From: Pseudomonas profundi
GTDB taxonomy: Bacteria > Pseudomonadota > Gammaproteobacteria > Pseudomonadales > Pseudomonadaceae
NCBI RefSeq assembly: GCF_008638305.1
Contig: NZ_VTPZ01000001.1
Coordinates: 62,001 to 126,000 of the forward strand
Direction: 5' to 3'
DNA: 64,000 nucleotides
The notes beneath the pieces are model-generated. The model worked only from the letters and a program-made list of their open reading frames with translations. It did no database searches and was not told where the DNA came from. How positions within the stretch are numbered: position 1 is the stretch's first letter; each line of letters starts with the position of its first letter. Made by a program: the position numbers and the translations under genes. Positions 18,342-26,486 of the stretch are shown here, piece after piece.

Positions 18342-18437
18342 TGGCGGAAGGACATGGGAGTCGAACCCACCAGACACGCGTTGCGCATCTCACCGGAGTT
18401 GAAGTCCGGGCGCCCCAACCGGGGGCGATGTCCATCC
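18342..18437 (-). tRNA. selC: tRNA-Sec (selenocysteine, anticodon UCA)
   Basis: 96 nt including encoded CCA. The anticodon stem-loop CCGGA-CTTCAAC-TCCGG carries anticodon TCA. The long variable arm, eight-pair acceptor stem and short T arm (GTGGG TTCGACT CCCAT) match tRNA-Sec. The fourth acceptor pair is a U-U mismatch, otherwise all pairs form. It follows selB by 3 nt on the same strand, so the two are likely cotranscribed. It is read as selenocysteine at UGA codons. Confidence 0.95.
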
Positions 18438-18440
18438 TAA

Positions 18441-20342
18441 TCAATTGTCTTCTGCTTGCTGGCGTTGCCAGGCCGGTTGTAGGTAGCGACGTTGCCGGCG
18501 ATACCAAGTCACCCCGGCGCGATCAAGGTACTCCAGCACCTGTATGGTCAGGTTGCGACCGATGCGTGATCTGTCGCGGTACTCGGCCGCGATAAAACCG
18601 CCGTCTTCAGACTCACCACAGAGTGCAGCCGCTACAGCGGCCAGCTGATCCAGTTGCTGAGGCAGGTAAAAGCGATTGGGCGCCACGCCCAGCAGATAGC
18701 CCCAGGCTTGCATGCGGCGCATGAAAGCCAGCATCTCCTCCCGGCTGGTACCGAGTCGTTCTGCCAGTTCGCCAACTATCGGTGGCCGTAAACCTGCCTG
18801 GGTCAGTTCAGAGGAAACTTGCTCCCAGAACGCCACATCGCTTTCAGCAAGCTGCGGCTGGTGATCGGGCAAGGCGAAGATGCCGCCTTCTTGGCGCAAT
18901 AGGCGTTTATCCACCATGCGCTTGAGTAACAGGCCACTACTCGGTGGTGACAGGCCCAGTGCAGCACGGCGCAGGAGTGTATGTAGCGTCAGCCCCCGTT
19001 GCTCCGGTTGTTCGGCATGGCTTTGCTGCAAGGTGGTGACAATGGTCTGTTCGGCGTGCGCTACTCGTTGCGGGTGCAACGCCTGATCCCCGAGGCGAAC
19101 CACAGGCACTTTGCTCAGGCTGTTTGCCAGCTCTGTTTCGGTCAGTTGCCAGCGCAAAGCAAAAGCGGGTATTGCAATTTCGCTCTGGTGTTCAAGCTCT
19201 ATTGCCAGCGCCTCTGTTGGCGAAGTAACTCCATGCAGCGCGGCTAAGCGGGCAAGATAGTCCTGTTTAGTGCGTCCGCGTTGGCGGCCCAACGGATCAA
19301 TCACTCGGCCTCCGCCGAGCGTCTGGTTCGCCGCTGGCTCGCGTACGATCACACAATCACCCACCGCGACATGCACAGGTTGGTCGAGCAATACCTGGGC
19401 GAGGCCTGCCGATTCATCCAGCCACACCACGCGTCCGCTGGTGGCCGTGGCACCGGTCAGAATCTGCAAGGTGCCGCGGTGCAGACGAGTATCGCTTACC
19501 AGACGCAGGGAGATATCCAGGCGATCGGTCAACTGGTGCATAGCTGCATTCAATAGCCAGTCGCCGCGCTGGGGATGTTCGGCATCCAGCTCACCCGCAA
19601 GGTTCAGTGCGGCTCTTTGGCCGGTCTGCAAGCGGCTTACTGGCTGACCGTCCTGTTGCATGCCGCGAATCCGCACCTTGCGCGCATTCGGAGTCAGGGA
19701 GAGTTGGTCGCCAGTATGCAACTCACCTCGGAGCAAGGTGCCGGTGACGACGCAGCCACTGCCGGTAACGCTGAAACGTCGATCAACCAGAAAGCGCGGA
19801 TGCCCTGAAGTATTGAATGGCTTAGCATCTTGCTCGAGCTGCTGAATGGCCAACCGCAGGGTATCTATACCCTCCCCGGTCAGGATTGAGACTTCCAGCG
19901 GTGAGTGCTCGGCCAGTGCGGTGCCCTGAACCAGCTCGGCAATGGCCTGCTGCGTTGCTTTCAGCTGTTCAGTACTGGCGCGGTCAATCTTGCTGATCAC
20001 CACTCGCCCACGGGCAATGCCCAACAGGTTCAGCAGTGTCAGATGTTCGCGGGTTTGTGGCATCGGTCCTTCATCAGCCGCGACCACCAGCAAGGCTGCG
20101 TCGGCCCCGGCAAGGCCAGCGAGCATGGTGCGAACAAAGCGTGCGTGCCCGGGCACATCGACAAAGGCTAACGGCCCAAGCTGCGGATCATGCAACCAGG
20201 CAAAGCCGAGATCGATGGTCAGACCGCGGCGCTGCTCCTCGGGCAGCTGGTCGGTATCCTTGCCGGTAAGCGCCTTGATTAACGCGGTTTTGCCATGGTC
20301 CACATGCCCGGCTGTGGCGATGATCACTGGCGCGCCTGCCAC
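18441..20342 (-). CDS. selB: Selenocysteine-specific translation elongation factor SelB
   Basis: 633 residues. GTPase motifs: GHVDHGKT (G1), DVPGH (G3), SKID (G4 variant). Domains II/III follow (GSGCVVTGTLLRGELHTGDQL), then four winged-helix modules at the C-terminus that bind the SECIS hairpin. Length is normal. The start is GTG at 20342; another GTG five codons later is possible. It delivers Sec-tRNA to UGA codons. It lies between the UGSC selenoprotein gene and selC, a compact selenocysteine unit. selA and selD are not in the window and must be elsewhere. Confidence 0.95.
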   Translation of the reverse strand: MAGAPVIIATAGHVDHGKTALIKALTGKDTDQLPEEQRRGLTIDLGFAWLHDPQLGPLAFVDVPGHARFVRTMLAGLAGADAALLVVAADEGPMPQTREHLTLLNLLGIARGRVVISKIDRASTEQLKATQQAIAELVQGTALAEHSPLEVSILTGEGIDTLRLAIQQLEQDAKPFNTSGHPRFLVDRRFSVTGSGCVVTGTLLRGELHTGDQLSLTPNARKVRIRGMQQDGQPVSRLQTGQRAALNLAGELDAEHPQRGDWLLNAAMHQLTDRLDISLRLVSDTRLHRGTLQILTGATATSGRVVWLDESAGLAQVLLDQPVHVAVGDCVIVREPAANQTLGGGRVIDPLGRQRGRTKQDYLARLAALHGVTSPTEALAIELEHQSEIAIPAFALRWQLTETELANSLSKVPVVRLGDQALHPQRVAHAEQTIVTTLQQSHAEQPEQRGLTLHTLLRRAALGLSPPSSGLLLKRMVDKRLLRQEGGIFALPDHQPQLAESDVAFWEQVSSELTQAGLRPPIVGELAERLGTSREEMLAFMRRMQAWGYLLGVAPNRFYLPQQLDQLAAVAAALCGESEDGGFIAAEYRDRSRIGRNLTIQVLEYLDRAGVTWYRRQRRYLQPAWQRQQAEDN

Positions 20343-20396
20343 GACAACGGGAAGCGCGCGTTCATAACTCCAACCAGTGCCCGATTAGCGCTGACT

Positions 20397-20933
20397 TCAA
20401 GGCTCGCCAGCATCCTCAGCACGCAACAGCCGAAGAATGTCGGCCAGCGCACCATCGGCCAGCGCGCGCATTTCCGCGTCGGTGCGGTCCTGAATCGGAT
20501 GCGGCACGAAGACCATGGCCGGATCGAACCCCAGCGCTCTGGACTGCATTGCCGCTGCTTCAACAAACTCACTGGAGGCAACCCCTACTCCTGGGATCTG
20601 ACGTGACTCCAGATCGGCGATGTCATGCATACAGCACGACGTGCACGATCCTCAGTCGGCCAGACCTTCCACCAGCAGATCCACTTCAGCGGCAATCTGC
20701 TGTTTGAGTTCGGTCGGTGCGATACGGGTAAAGGTCGGCTTGGCGTAACGTTTGACCTCAATGCCCATGCCACTCAGTTGCTCCTCGATCCGATCGAGAA
20801 ACACATTGCCACGCGGCTTGGAAATATCCAGCAGGCCAACGACCTTGCCGTTCAGGCTGTCTGGCCGAGCCAGTCGCGCACGTTCGGCCGGTGCTCGCTC
20901 GGCCGTGGGGTCGAGCAGTATGCTTTCGTTCAT
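20397..20933 (-). CDS. UGSC-family selenoprotein (in-frame TGA = selenocysteine)
   Basis: 178 residues when the TGA at 20652-20654 is read as selenocysteine. The frame runs MNESILLDPTAERAPAER to LLVEGLAD, then TGA GGA TCG TGC (U-G-S-C), then TSCCMHDIADLESRQIPGV to the stop at 20397. The U-G-S-C motif defines the UGSC family of (seleno)proteins. A hairpin 11 nt after the TGA, selB next door and selC beyond support recoding. The ATG overlaps the stop of the upstream thioredoxin-fold partner by 4 nt. The catalytic role is unknown; a redox function is inferred from Sec/Cys. A standard gene finder would split it in two. Confidence 0.92.
20622..20640 (-). promoter_or_regulatory. Bacterial SECIS-like hairpin
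   Basis: GTCGTGC-TGTAT-GCATGAC: seven pairs (one G-U) with a five-base loop containing GU. It starts 11 nt downstream of the TGA, the same spacing as the minimal SelB-binding hairpin of E. coli fdhF. Confidence 0.75.
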
Positions 20934-22366
20934 GATGTCACCTCGCAGGTTACCGGTGATGAGCCCACCGGGCCGGATGCGGCCCAGCCGGCGATAATGG
21001 CAGAAAACAGGCCGGCGGTGCCGCCAACCCGCACGATCAACAGGCCGCCAGGGCGAAACTTGGGTACCTGTTTATCCTTGAATCGATCTGGAATGCCCTC
21101 GGTAATCCCGCCGGCACCGGCCACCAGATCGGCACCCGGCGCCAGCAGCAGTTGTTCCAGTTCTTCGCGCAGGCGCTGCTTGGACCAACCCGCGTCGATG
21201 AACACCCGCGCATGTTCGGGTGATACCGCCAGCACGGCATCGCCAGCCATAGCCAGCTTGGCGTGATCGACTGTGCGAAGGGATAACGCAAAGGAACGTG
21301 CCAGCGATTCAGGATCGCGGGACTTCTGGTCGACGATGCCCTGCACGCCCTCACCGGGAAACAGCGTGACCGCAGAGCGGCCAGCCGGAACGCCGCGTTC
21401 CTGTGCCAGGGGCAACCAGTCACTGTCTTCGGCTTCAGCAAAACAAAAGCTGTACTTGCCAGGGTTACCCATGGCCGAGCGATCGATCTCGCCAGGCCGG
21501 CCGCCACCCACATTACGCACGATCAGTTGCAGCGCGCGGCCAATGGTCGCGTTGGCGCGGTTGCCCTGCCCCAGCGCATTGACCCCGGAATTCATCCCGA
21601 TTGCCCTGGTGATCGGGCCGTTGACCACAATCATCGGGCTGCCAAACATGGTGGTGCAGGTCAGCCCGTGCAAACCGAATTCATCGGTCAAGGCTGCCTC
21701 GACGGCCGCCAACAGGACCGGCATGTATTCCGGCTTGCAGCCGGCCATCACGGCATTGATCGCTACCTTTTCCACGGTGCAGGGCACCAGATCAGGCGGC
21801 ATCAAACCCAACACCTGATCACCAGCACGCTCGGTGCCCTTGAGCATACGTAGCACGCGCACCGGAGTTGGCGGAACCACCGGCAGCCCATCACTCCAGC
21901 CACGTTCATAGCAGGCCTCAATGGCATCATCCGCACTGCTGATATCAATTTCCCGCGACTGCAGCTGCACATCCCCAAAGGCCAGCTCCAGCTCCTCGGC
22001 AATGCCCGGGTCCAGGGTTTTTGATCCGCAACCGGGGCGCATGACGGGTAAGTCTTCACCCAGATCACCAATGCCGGACAGCACACGCCAATCCTCTTTA
22101 TGCCAACCATAGGTACGCTCGACCTCCACGCCCTGCTCCACCCGGATCAATGTCGGCACAAACTCGATGCCCAAACGAAAGGACTGCTCCAGCGTCCGGT
22201 CATACCGGGTGCCAGGCAAAGCAGCGGCGTACTCTTCGGAATCCTGCACCAGCACCGTCAGCGACCCGCTCTGGTCCAGCTCTGCCAGCAAAGGCTCAAT
22301 CAGGCGGCAGGTCGGGCAGTCAGCTTTGGCAACTACAATCAGCCCATCGGGCAAGGATAAGGTCAT
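20930..22366 (-). CDS. Thioredoxin-fold protein partnered with the UGSC selenoprotein
   Basis: 478 residues from the ATG at 22366 (MTLSLPDGLIVVAKADCPTC). Residues ~1-90 form a thioredoxin-like domain with a CPTC redox motif. After a linker with GCGSKTLDPG comes a large domain with ERGWSDGLPVVPPTPVRV, NAVMAGCKPEYMPVLLAAVEAAL, SPMIVVNGP and GKYSFCFAE. This large domain is seen beside UGSC proteins in other bacteria; its reaction is not established. The gene overlaps the selenoprotein by 4 nt, so translation is coupled. The 5' leader is dispersed-repeat copy B; an in-frame extension into it is less likely to be translated. Confidence 0.8.
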   Translation of the reverse strand: MTLSLPDGLIVVAKADCPTCRLIEPLLAELDQSGSLTVLVQDSEEYAAALPGTRYDRTLEQSFRLGIEFVPTLIRVEQGVEVERTYGWHKEDWRVLSGIGDLGEDLPVMRPGCGSKTLDPGIAEELELAFGDVQLQSREIDISSADDAIEACYERGWSDGLPVVPPTPVRVLRMLKGTERAGDQVLGLMPPDLVPCTVEKVAINAVMAGCKPEYMPVLLAAVEAALTDEFGLHGLTCTTMFGSPMIVVNGPITRAIGMNSGVNALGQGNRANATIGRALQLIVRNVGGGRPGEIDRSAMGNPGKYSFCFAEAEDSDWLPLAQERGVPAGRSAVTLFPGEGVQGIVDQKSRDPESLARSFALSLRTVDHAKLAMAGDAVLAVSPEHARVFIDAGWSKQRLREELEQLLLAPGADLVAGAGGITEGIPDRFKDKQVPKFRPGGLLIVRVGGTAGLFSAIIAGWAASGPVGSSPVTCEVTS

Positions 22367-22368
22367 GT

Positions 22369-22520
22369 CGGGCCCTTTGGGCTGCTCGTGCTTGTCTCGG
22401 TAGAAAGACAGCATAGGCAGCCGGGGATGTGCTGCCAAGCCAGCGGGCGTGATCATGTGCGGGGTGATTGGAGAGGTATCAGTGCTTCAGGGGTGGGCTC
22501 GATTCTGCGCACTCGTTAGG
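22369..22520. repeat. Dispersed repeat, copy B
   Basis: About 150 bp closely matching 3123-3275 in direct orientation. Shared blocks include TCTCGGTAGAAAGACAGCAT and GCCAAGCCAGCG. It ends 3 nt before the ATG of the thioredoxin-fold gene, so it forms that operon's leader. Confidence 0.75.
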
Positions 22521-22644
22521 CGACTGTTTCTTCCTGCACGCCGGTTTGTAATCGATGACATGGGTCCGTATGCAAGCTGTGGGCTCTGTGAGGGCTTCGC
22601 GCCAGACACTGTATGCACAGCTGACGCCGGGTTATGCTGGCACC

Positions 22645-23244
22645 ATGTACAGTCTTGCTCACCCCGTCACCAGTGTTGTGGAAATCCGGAAAAGTCGCTT
22701 TCTTGCCTTCGTCGAACCCGTCGCCGATCGCAGCGCGGCGCAGGCTCGGGTGAACGAGCTGCGCATCCTGCATCCCGGCTGCGCTCATGTGTGCTGGGCA
22801 CTGCTGGCTGGCGGGCATAGCGCGGCAGTGGACGATGGTGAGCCGTCGGGTACAGCGGGCCGCCCGATGCTCGAAGTATTGCGCCATCAGGAGCTAGACG
22901 GTGTGCAGGCTACAGTGGTGCGCTATTTCGGCGGGATCAAGCTGGGCGCCGGTGGACTGGTGCGTGCCTACACCGATGCTGTAGCCCAAGCGTTGTTGCA
23001 GGCTGAAAAAGTCGAGCACATTCCCAGCCAGACGCTGTGCTGCGAGCTGGCTTACGCCCACGAAGGAATGGCTCGCAACCTGATTACGGAGCTTGGCGGC
23101 GAGCTGCTCGCAGTCAGCCATGGGCAAGTAGTGCGGTTGCAAGTGCGCCTGCCTGCCACCGCAGCCGGCGCGCTGCGGGAGCAGCTTTTATCGATCACCC
23201 GGGGCGAGCTCAAGTGGGAGATTGGCGTTCCCCCAGCCTCCTGA
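22645..23244 (+). CDS. YigZ/IMPACT-family protein
   Basis: 199 residues from the ATG at 22645. Family motifs: VEIRKSRFLAFVEPV near the start, HVCWALLAGGHSAAVDDGEPSGTAGRPMLEVL, and VVRYFGGIKLGAGGLVRAYTDAVAQAL, which form the UPF0029 N-terminal domain, followed by the ferredoxin-like C-terminal domain. The bacterial proteins are conserved but of poorly known function, possibly translation-associated by analogy with eukaryotic IMPACT. Confidence 0.9.
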   Translation: MYSLAHPVTSVVEIRKSRFLAFVEPVADRSAAQARVNELRILHPGCAHVCWALLAGGHSAAVDDGEPSGTAGRPMLEVLRHQELDGVQATVVRYFGGIKLGAGGLVRAYTDAVAQALLQAEKVEHIPSQTLCCELAYAHEGMARNLITELGGELLAVSHGQVVRLQVRLPATAAGALREQLLSITRGELKWEIGVPPAS

Positions 23245-23311
23245 TCCACAGCGCAACAACGATCAGGCTGCCGGCGTAGCCAGCAAAGGAAAGCAGCAAC
23301 TTTCGCGCCAC
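23210..23311 (-). CDS. Possible 33-residue membrane peptide
   Basis: GTG start, sequence beginning MARKLLLSFAGYAGSLIV and ending WIRRLGERQSPT: one transmembrane helix with basic flanks. It overlaps the 3' end of yigZ on the opposite strand. No family recognised and the ribosome site is weak, so it may be the remnant of a longer membrane protein or chance. Confidence 0.3.
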   Translation of the reverse strand: MARKLLLSFAGYAGSLIVVALWIRRLGERQSPT

Positions 23312-23402
23312 AGGCAAGGGCCGCCTTCATTCACCTTACCGCCTTTTTTGGGGTCGGCCACTAGCCTGCCAGGTAGTGGTTCATTCAGTCAGGAAGCACA
23401 TC

Positions 23403-24059
23403 ATGTCTATTTCACTACCTCGCTTGTACTCCTTCCGCCGTTGTCCTTACGCCATGCGTGCTCGATTAGGCCTACTGTTTGCGGAGCTGCAGGTGGAGCT
23501 GCGGGAGGTAGTGCTGAAAAACAAGCCGCCGCAGATGCGGGCTATCAGCCCGAAAGGCACTGTTCCTGTTCTGGAGGGTGTTGAGGATGGAAACGCTGAG
23601 AGGCTGGTTATCGAGGAAAGCAGAGAAATACTGGAATGGGCGCTGCGACAAAATGATCCGCAAGGTCTGCTGAACGTCGACCTAGCCAGCGCTAATAGCC
23701 TGATCGACCAGAACGATAACGGATTCAAATATTGGCTGGATCGCTACAAATACGCCGATCGCCATCCAGAGTTAACCCAGTCGGAGTATCGGCAGCGGGG
23801 CGAGGTGTTCTTGCAGGTGTTGGAGCAGTTGCTCGCTAAGAACAAGTATCTGCTGGGAGGCAAAATCAGCATCGCTGATATCGGCATCATGCCGTTTGTA
23901 CGCCAGTTCGCCCATGTAGATCAGGAGGTGTTTTACAACCTGCCCTATCCGCATCTACAGCAATGGCTGAGGGATTGGCTGGAACACCCGGTTTTTCAGC
24001 GAGTCATGATCAAGTTTCAACCCTGGCAGAAAGGCAATGAAATAGTGGTGTTTCCCTAG
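23403..24059 (+). CDS. Glutathione S-transferase-family protein
   Basis: 218 residues from the ATG at 23403, with AGGA eight nt before. Thioredoxin-fold N-terminal domain: LYSFRRCPYAMRARLGLLFA with the Cys-Pro-Tyr redox site, AISPKGTVPVLEGV with the cis-Pro, and EESREILEWAL. The C-terminal helical domain has KISIADIGIMPFVRQFAH. The CPYA-type motif suggests a glutaredoxin-like or omega-class activity (deglutathionylation or thiol transfer) rather than classical conjugation. A terminator follows. Confidence 0.9.
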   Translation: MSISLPRLYSFRRCPYAMRARLGLLFAELQVELREVVLKNKPPQMRAISPKGTVPVLEGVEDGNAERLVIEESREILEWALRQNDPQGLLNVDLASANSLIDQNDNGFKYWLDRYKYADRHPELTQSEYRQRGEVFLQVLEQLLAKNKYLLGGKISIADIGIMPFVRQFAHVDQEVFYNLPYPHLQQWLRDWLEHPVFQRVMIKFQPWQKGNEIVVFP

Positions 24060-24116
24060 GGCGGGATGGAAGCTCGATCGTGCCTCGGCACTGTCCTGGA
24101 CATTACACCCTGCTCA

Positions 24117-24158
24117 AAAATGCCCCGAATCAACCCTTCTTAGGTTGCAGGGCATTTT
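24117..24158 (+). terminator. Rho-independent terminator after the GST gene
   Basis: AAAATGCCC and GGGCATTTT arms with inner CAACC/GGTTG pairing, ending in a T run. Symmetric enough to act on both strands. Confidence 0.75.
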
Positions 24159-24216
24159 GTTGGGTGTAAACCAGATAGCGTCATAAGCTATTGATTAACA
24201 AATAATTAATGGAGGA

Positions 24217-24324
24217 ATGACAGCCCGCCGCCGCCCGTACACGTTCGCGCTTTTTTGTCCAAGTTCGTATGGTAGCAACGGAAATATCTGGATTTATCCG
24301 AAATTCTCATCCGGTGCCGTTTAA
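24217..24324 (+). CDS. Possible 35-residue ORF
   Basis: ATG preceded at 6 nt by GGAGG in an AT-rich leader; product begins MTARRRPYTFALFCPSS. No recognised family. The good ribosome site is the only support. Confidence 0.25.
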   Translation: MTARRRPYTFALFCPSSYGSNGNIWIYPKFSSGAV

Positions 24325-24390
24325 TCTCACCGCTGATGTTGGGTAGCTGGGCTCGAATGCCGCTCTTATAAGGTTCGGTCCTATTGCGTC

Positions 24391-24643
24391 CTCAGGCGAT
24401 TCAGGAAACAACGCAAATTGGCCCGAGAAGCGTTCGACACAATCAGTAGTCGCACCTATCTCAGTGCACTAGAGCGGGGGTTGAAGACCCCGACTATCGA
24501 GGTGGGGCAACTAGCCTCAGTGCTCGAGTCCACCCGCTTTCGCTGTTTGTGGTTACATACCTTGAAAAAGACAAAACACTGAGCCTCGAAGATTTGTGCG
24601 CCAGGTGCGCGAAGAAATCGAAGCGCTCCACGAACCGCGCTAG
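24391..24643 (+). pseudogene. XRE-type helix-turn-helix regulator, frameshifted
   Basis: LRRFRKQRKLAREAFDTISSRTYLSALERGLKTPTIE is a clear XRE helix-turn-helix. The frame is then lost near 24530 (continuing as HPLSLFVVTYLEKDKTLSLEDLCAR) and again near 24604 (continuing as VREEIEALHEPR and TAG). A further shift at the 5' end is likely because no start codon is in frame. The assembled product would be about 85 residues. Decayed gene. Confidence 0.7.
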
Positions 24644-24990
24644 CTGCATTGCGTATTCGACCCTAAAAACACATTCGGTACATCAGCAGCAAAGCGCGCC
24701 GACGAGTTCCTCTTCTTCGGAAGCAGAGTCAGCTATCCCCGATGATTTCTATCCTAGGTCGCGCCGACACTGGGAGCATTCTCTTGGGCTATCTTCTAGC
24801 GAACGCGCAAACCGACTTCGGCCTCCAATTTCAAAAGCGGCAACGAGATACCCAGGACGCAAGCACGGCGGATTCTCTTCGGTGCGTTCAATCGGCGGTT
24901 AAATGGCGATAGGCCGCTGAATTTTGACTCAATATCTCTGCCGCCAGGCTCCGATCCGTTCGACGTCACGCGGCACCAAGCTACTCTGCC
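24644..24990. other. No supported gene
   Basis: About 350 bp between the XRE remnant and the ferredoxin gene. A plus-strand frame continues from the frameshifted regulator but shows only low-complexity Ser-rich sequence. Confidence 0.45.
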
Positions 24991-25716
24991 TCAGCCTTCC
25001 TTCTGTATGAGATTCGGGACTTCGCCACCTGCAATCAATACCTCGTTGACCAGACAAACGACATCTTCTTCGTTTGCAATCCGGTACCAACGGCCACCGG
25101 GATAGACGCTCAGGGTCGGCCCTTGATCGCAGGGAAACTGACATTGTGTTCGGGTGATGTGCGCACCGCCGTCACACTCCAACCGCCCCGCTGCCTTCAG
25201 GTTCGCCCGCAAAAGCTTCCACAGCGGCAACGCGCCTCGTCTGACACATCGGGGGCCGGCGCAGGCAAGCACACGGTAGGTGTGACGCGGAATATGCGAC
25301 CAGGCATGGGTTTCGGGCAAGCTAGGCACGTCAGCGCAATCAAGATGGCGTTGCGGCTGATCGATGAGCTCACAGGCACTGGCGGCAGAACTGGCTTCCC
25401 TCGGACTGGCGACAAAGAGTTGGTCCGCCGCCTCGTATTCCTGGGCTATGCGATGCAATTCGCTACGCAGCCAATCGAGCTGGGGGCTGCTCGTCTGGGG
25501 GTCAACATCCAGAACCAGCAGTGGTAACTCACCGAGCGCCAGGCATTCGCGTACGCGCTGCCAGAGCGGAGCGGGACCGGCGGTGACGTCCACCACATCA
25601 TCCAGCGTTTCCGCGCCTCTCAGGTCGGCGAGTTCCCGGCAAAAAAGCTCGGCGAAGGAGCCTTGTTCAAGATCGGGACCGGCGAACAACACGCGGGCAT
25701 ACTGAAGATCAGACAT
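24991..25716 (-). CDS. (2Fe-2S) ferredoxin-domain protein of the cobalamin locus
   Basis: 241 residues. The C-terminal ~100 residues form a thioredoxin-like 2Fe-2S ferredoxin domain with ligand cysteines in VLACAGPRCVRRGA and TQCQFPCDQGP. The N-terminal part has no clear motif (LFAGPDLEQGSFAELFCREL) but resembles the CbiX/sirohydrochlorin-chelatase-like arrangement. It sits downstream of cobK on the same strand, so it may deliver electrons for ring reduction or cobalt reduction; this is inference from context. A TSS directly upstream cannot be excluded since the gap to cobK is only 32 nt. Confidence 0.75.
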   Translation of the reverse strand: MSDLQYARVLFAGPDLEQGSFAELFCRELADLRGAETLDDVVDVTAGPAPLWQRVRECLALGELPLLVLDVDPQTSSPQLDWLRSELHRIAQEYEAADQLFVASPREASSAASACELIDQPQRHLDCADVPSLPETHAWSHIPRHTYRVLACAGPRCVRRGALPLWKLLRANLKAAGRLECDGGAHITRTQCQFPCDQGPTLSVYPGGRWYRIANEEDVVCLVNEVLIAGGEVPNLIQKEG

Positions 25717-25748
25717 GAAAAATTCCTTACATCGATTTGACCACCAGT

Positions 25749-26486
25749 CTAACCGAGGGCCCCTGGCAGCGTCTCCAACGCATCCAGAAGCGCTTGCCGG
25801 TCGGTAAATTGGCGGTCGACTGCAGGCAACGCCGGGCGGGCCAGAATAAATACTGGGAGTTGCCGCTCACGCGCCACTTGCAACTTGGGCTCGGTCGCAC
25901 TGCCACCACTGTTCTTGCTGATCAGAACGTCAAACTGGCCTTCAGAGAACAAAGCCCGCTCTGCTTCAAGATCGAAGGGGCCGCGGTCTCCAATCACCCT
26001 AGCCCGCGCATTGCCTGGATGGGCGTCTAGCACTCGTATTGTCCAGTACCGCCCGCTCGGTATTTCGTCAAGATGCTCGAGGGCCTGACGACCGAGTGTG
26101 AAAAAAGGACGGCGATAAGGTTCCAGAGCAACAGTCAACGCCGTCCAGTCGACTACCTCCCGCCAATCGTCATCCGGACCCGCCTGCCAACCCGGGCGAC
26201 GCAGCGCCCAGCATGGAACGCCCGCTTGCTGCGCTGCCAGGGCTGCATTAGTCGTTATCTGTGCGGCGTAGGGGTGCGTGATATCGAGCAGCAGATCGAT
26301 TTTTTTATCGAGCAGAAACCGCGCCAGCCCCTCTGCCCCACCGAAGCCGCCGGTTCTGACGATACAGGGCAAATCTGCAGGTATGCGGCCGAGGCCGGCA
26401 AGACTATATATATGCTGCGGCTGTAGCTGGCGTGCAACATGCAACGCGTCCCCTACTCCGCCCAACAGCAGTATCCGTTTGCTCAC
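25749..26486 (-). CDS. cobK: Precorrin-6A reductase
   Basis: 245 residues from a GTG at 26486 that overlaps the cobL stop by 4 nt (GTGA). Rossmann-like motif [17 protein letters not shown] at the N-terminus, then [18 protein letters not shown], the family signature, and [16 protein letters not shown] near the C-terminus. The enzyme reduces the macrocycle of precorrin-6A to precorrin-6B with NADPH in the aerobic cobalamin pathway. The start was chosen for the overlap and the motif; the upstream in-frame extension is antisense-like sequence within cobL. Confidence 0.9.
   Translation of the reverse strand: MSKRILLLGGVGDALHVARQLQPQHIYSLAGLGRIPADLPCIVRTGGFGGAEGLARFLLDKKIDLLLDITHPYAAQITTNAALAAQQAGVPCWALRRPGWQAGPDDDWREVVDWTALTVALEPYRRPFFTLGRQALEHLDEIPSGRYWTIRVLDAHPGNARARVIGDRGPFDLEAERALFSEGQFDVLISKNSGGSATEPKLQVARERQLPVFILARPALPAVDRQFTDRQALLDALETLPGALG

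Noticed and set aside
18342-18437. Integrated island at selC
   Set aside because: No integrase and no second copy of the selC 3' end were found; only gene debris adjoins it.
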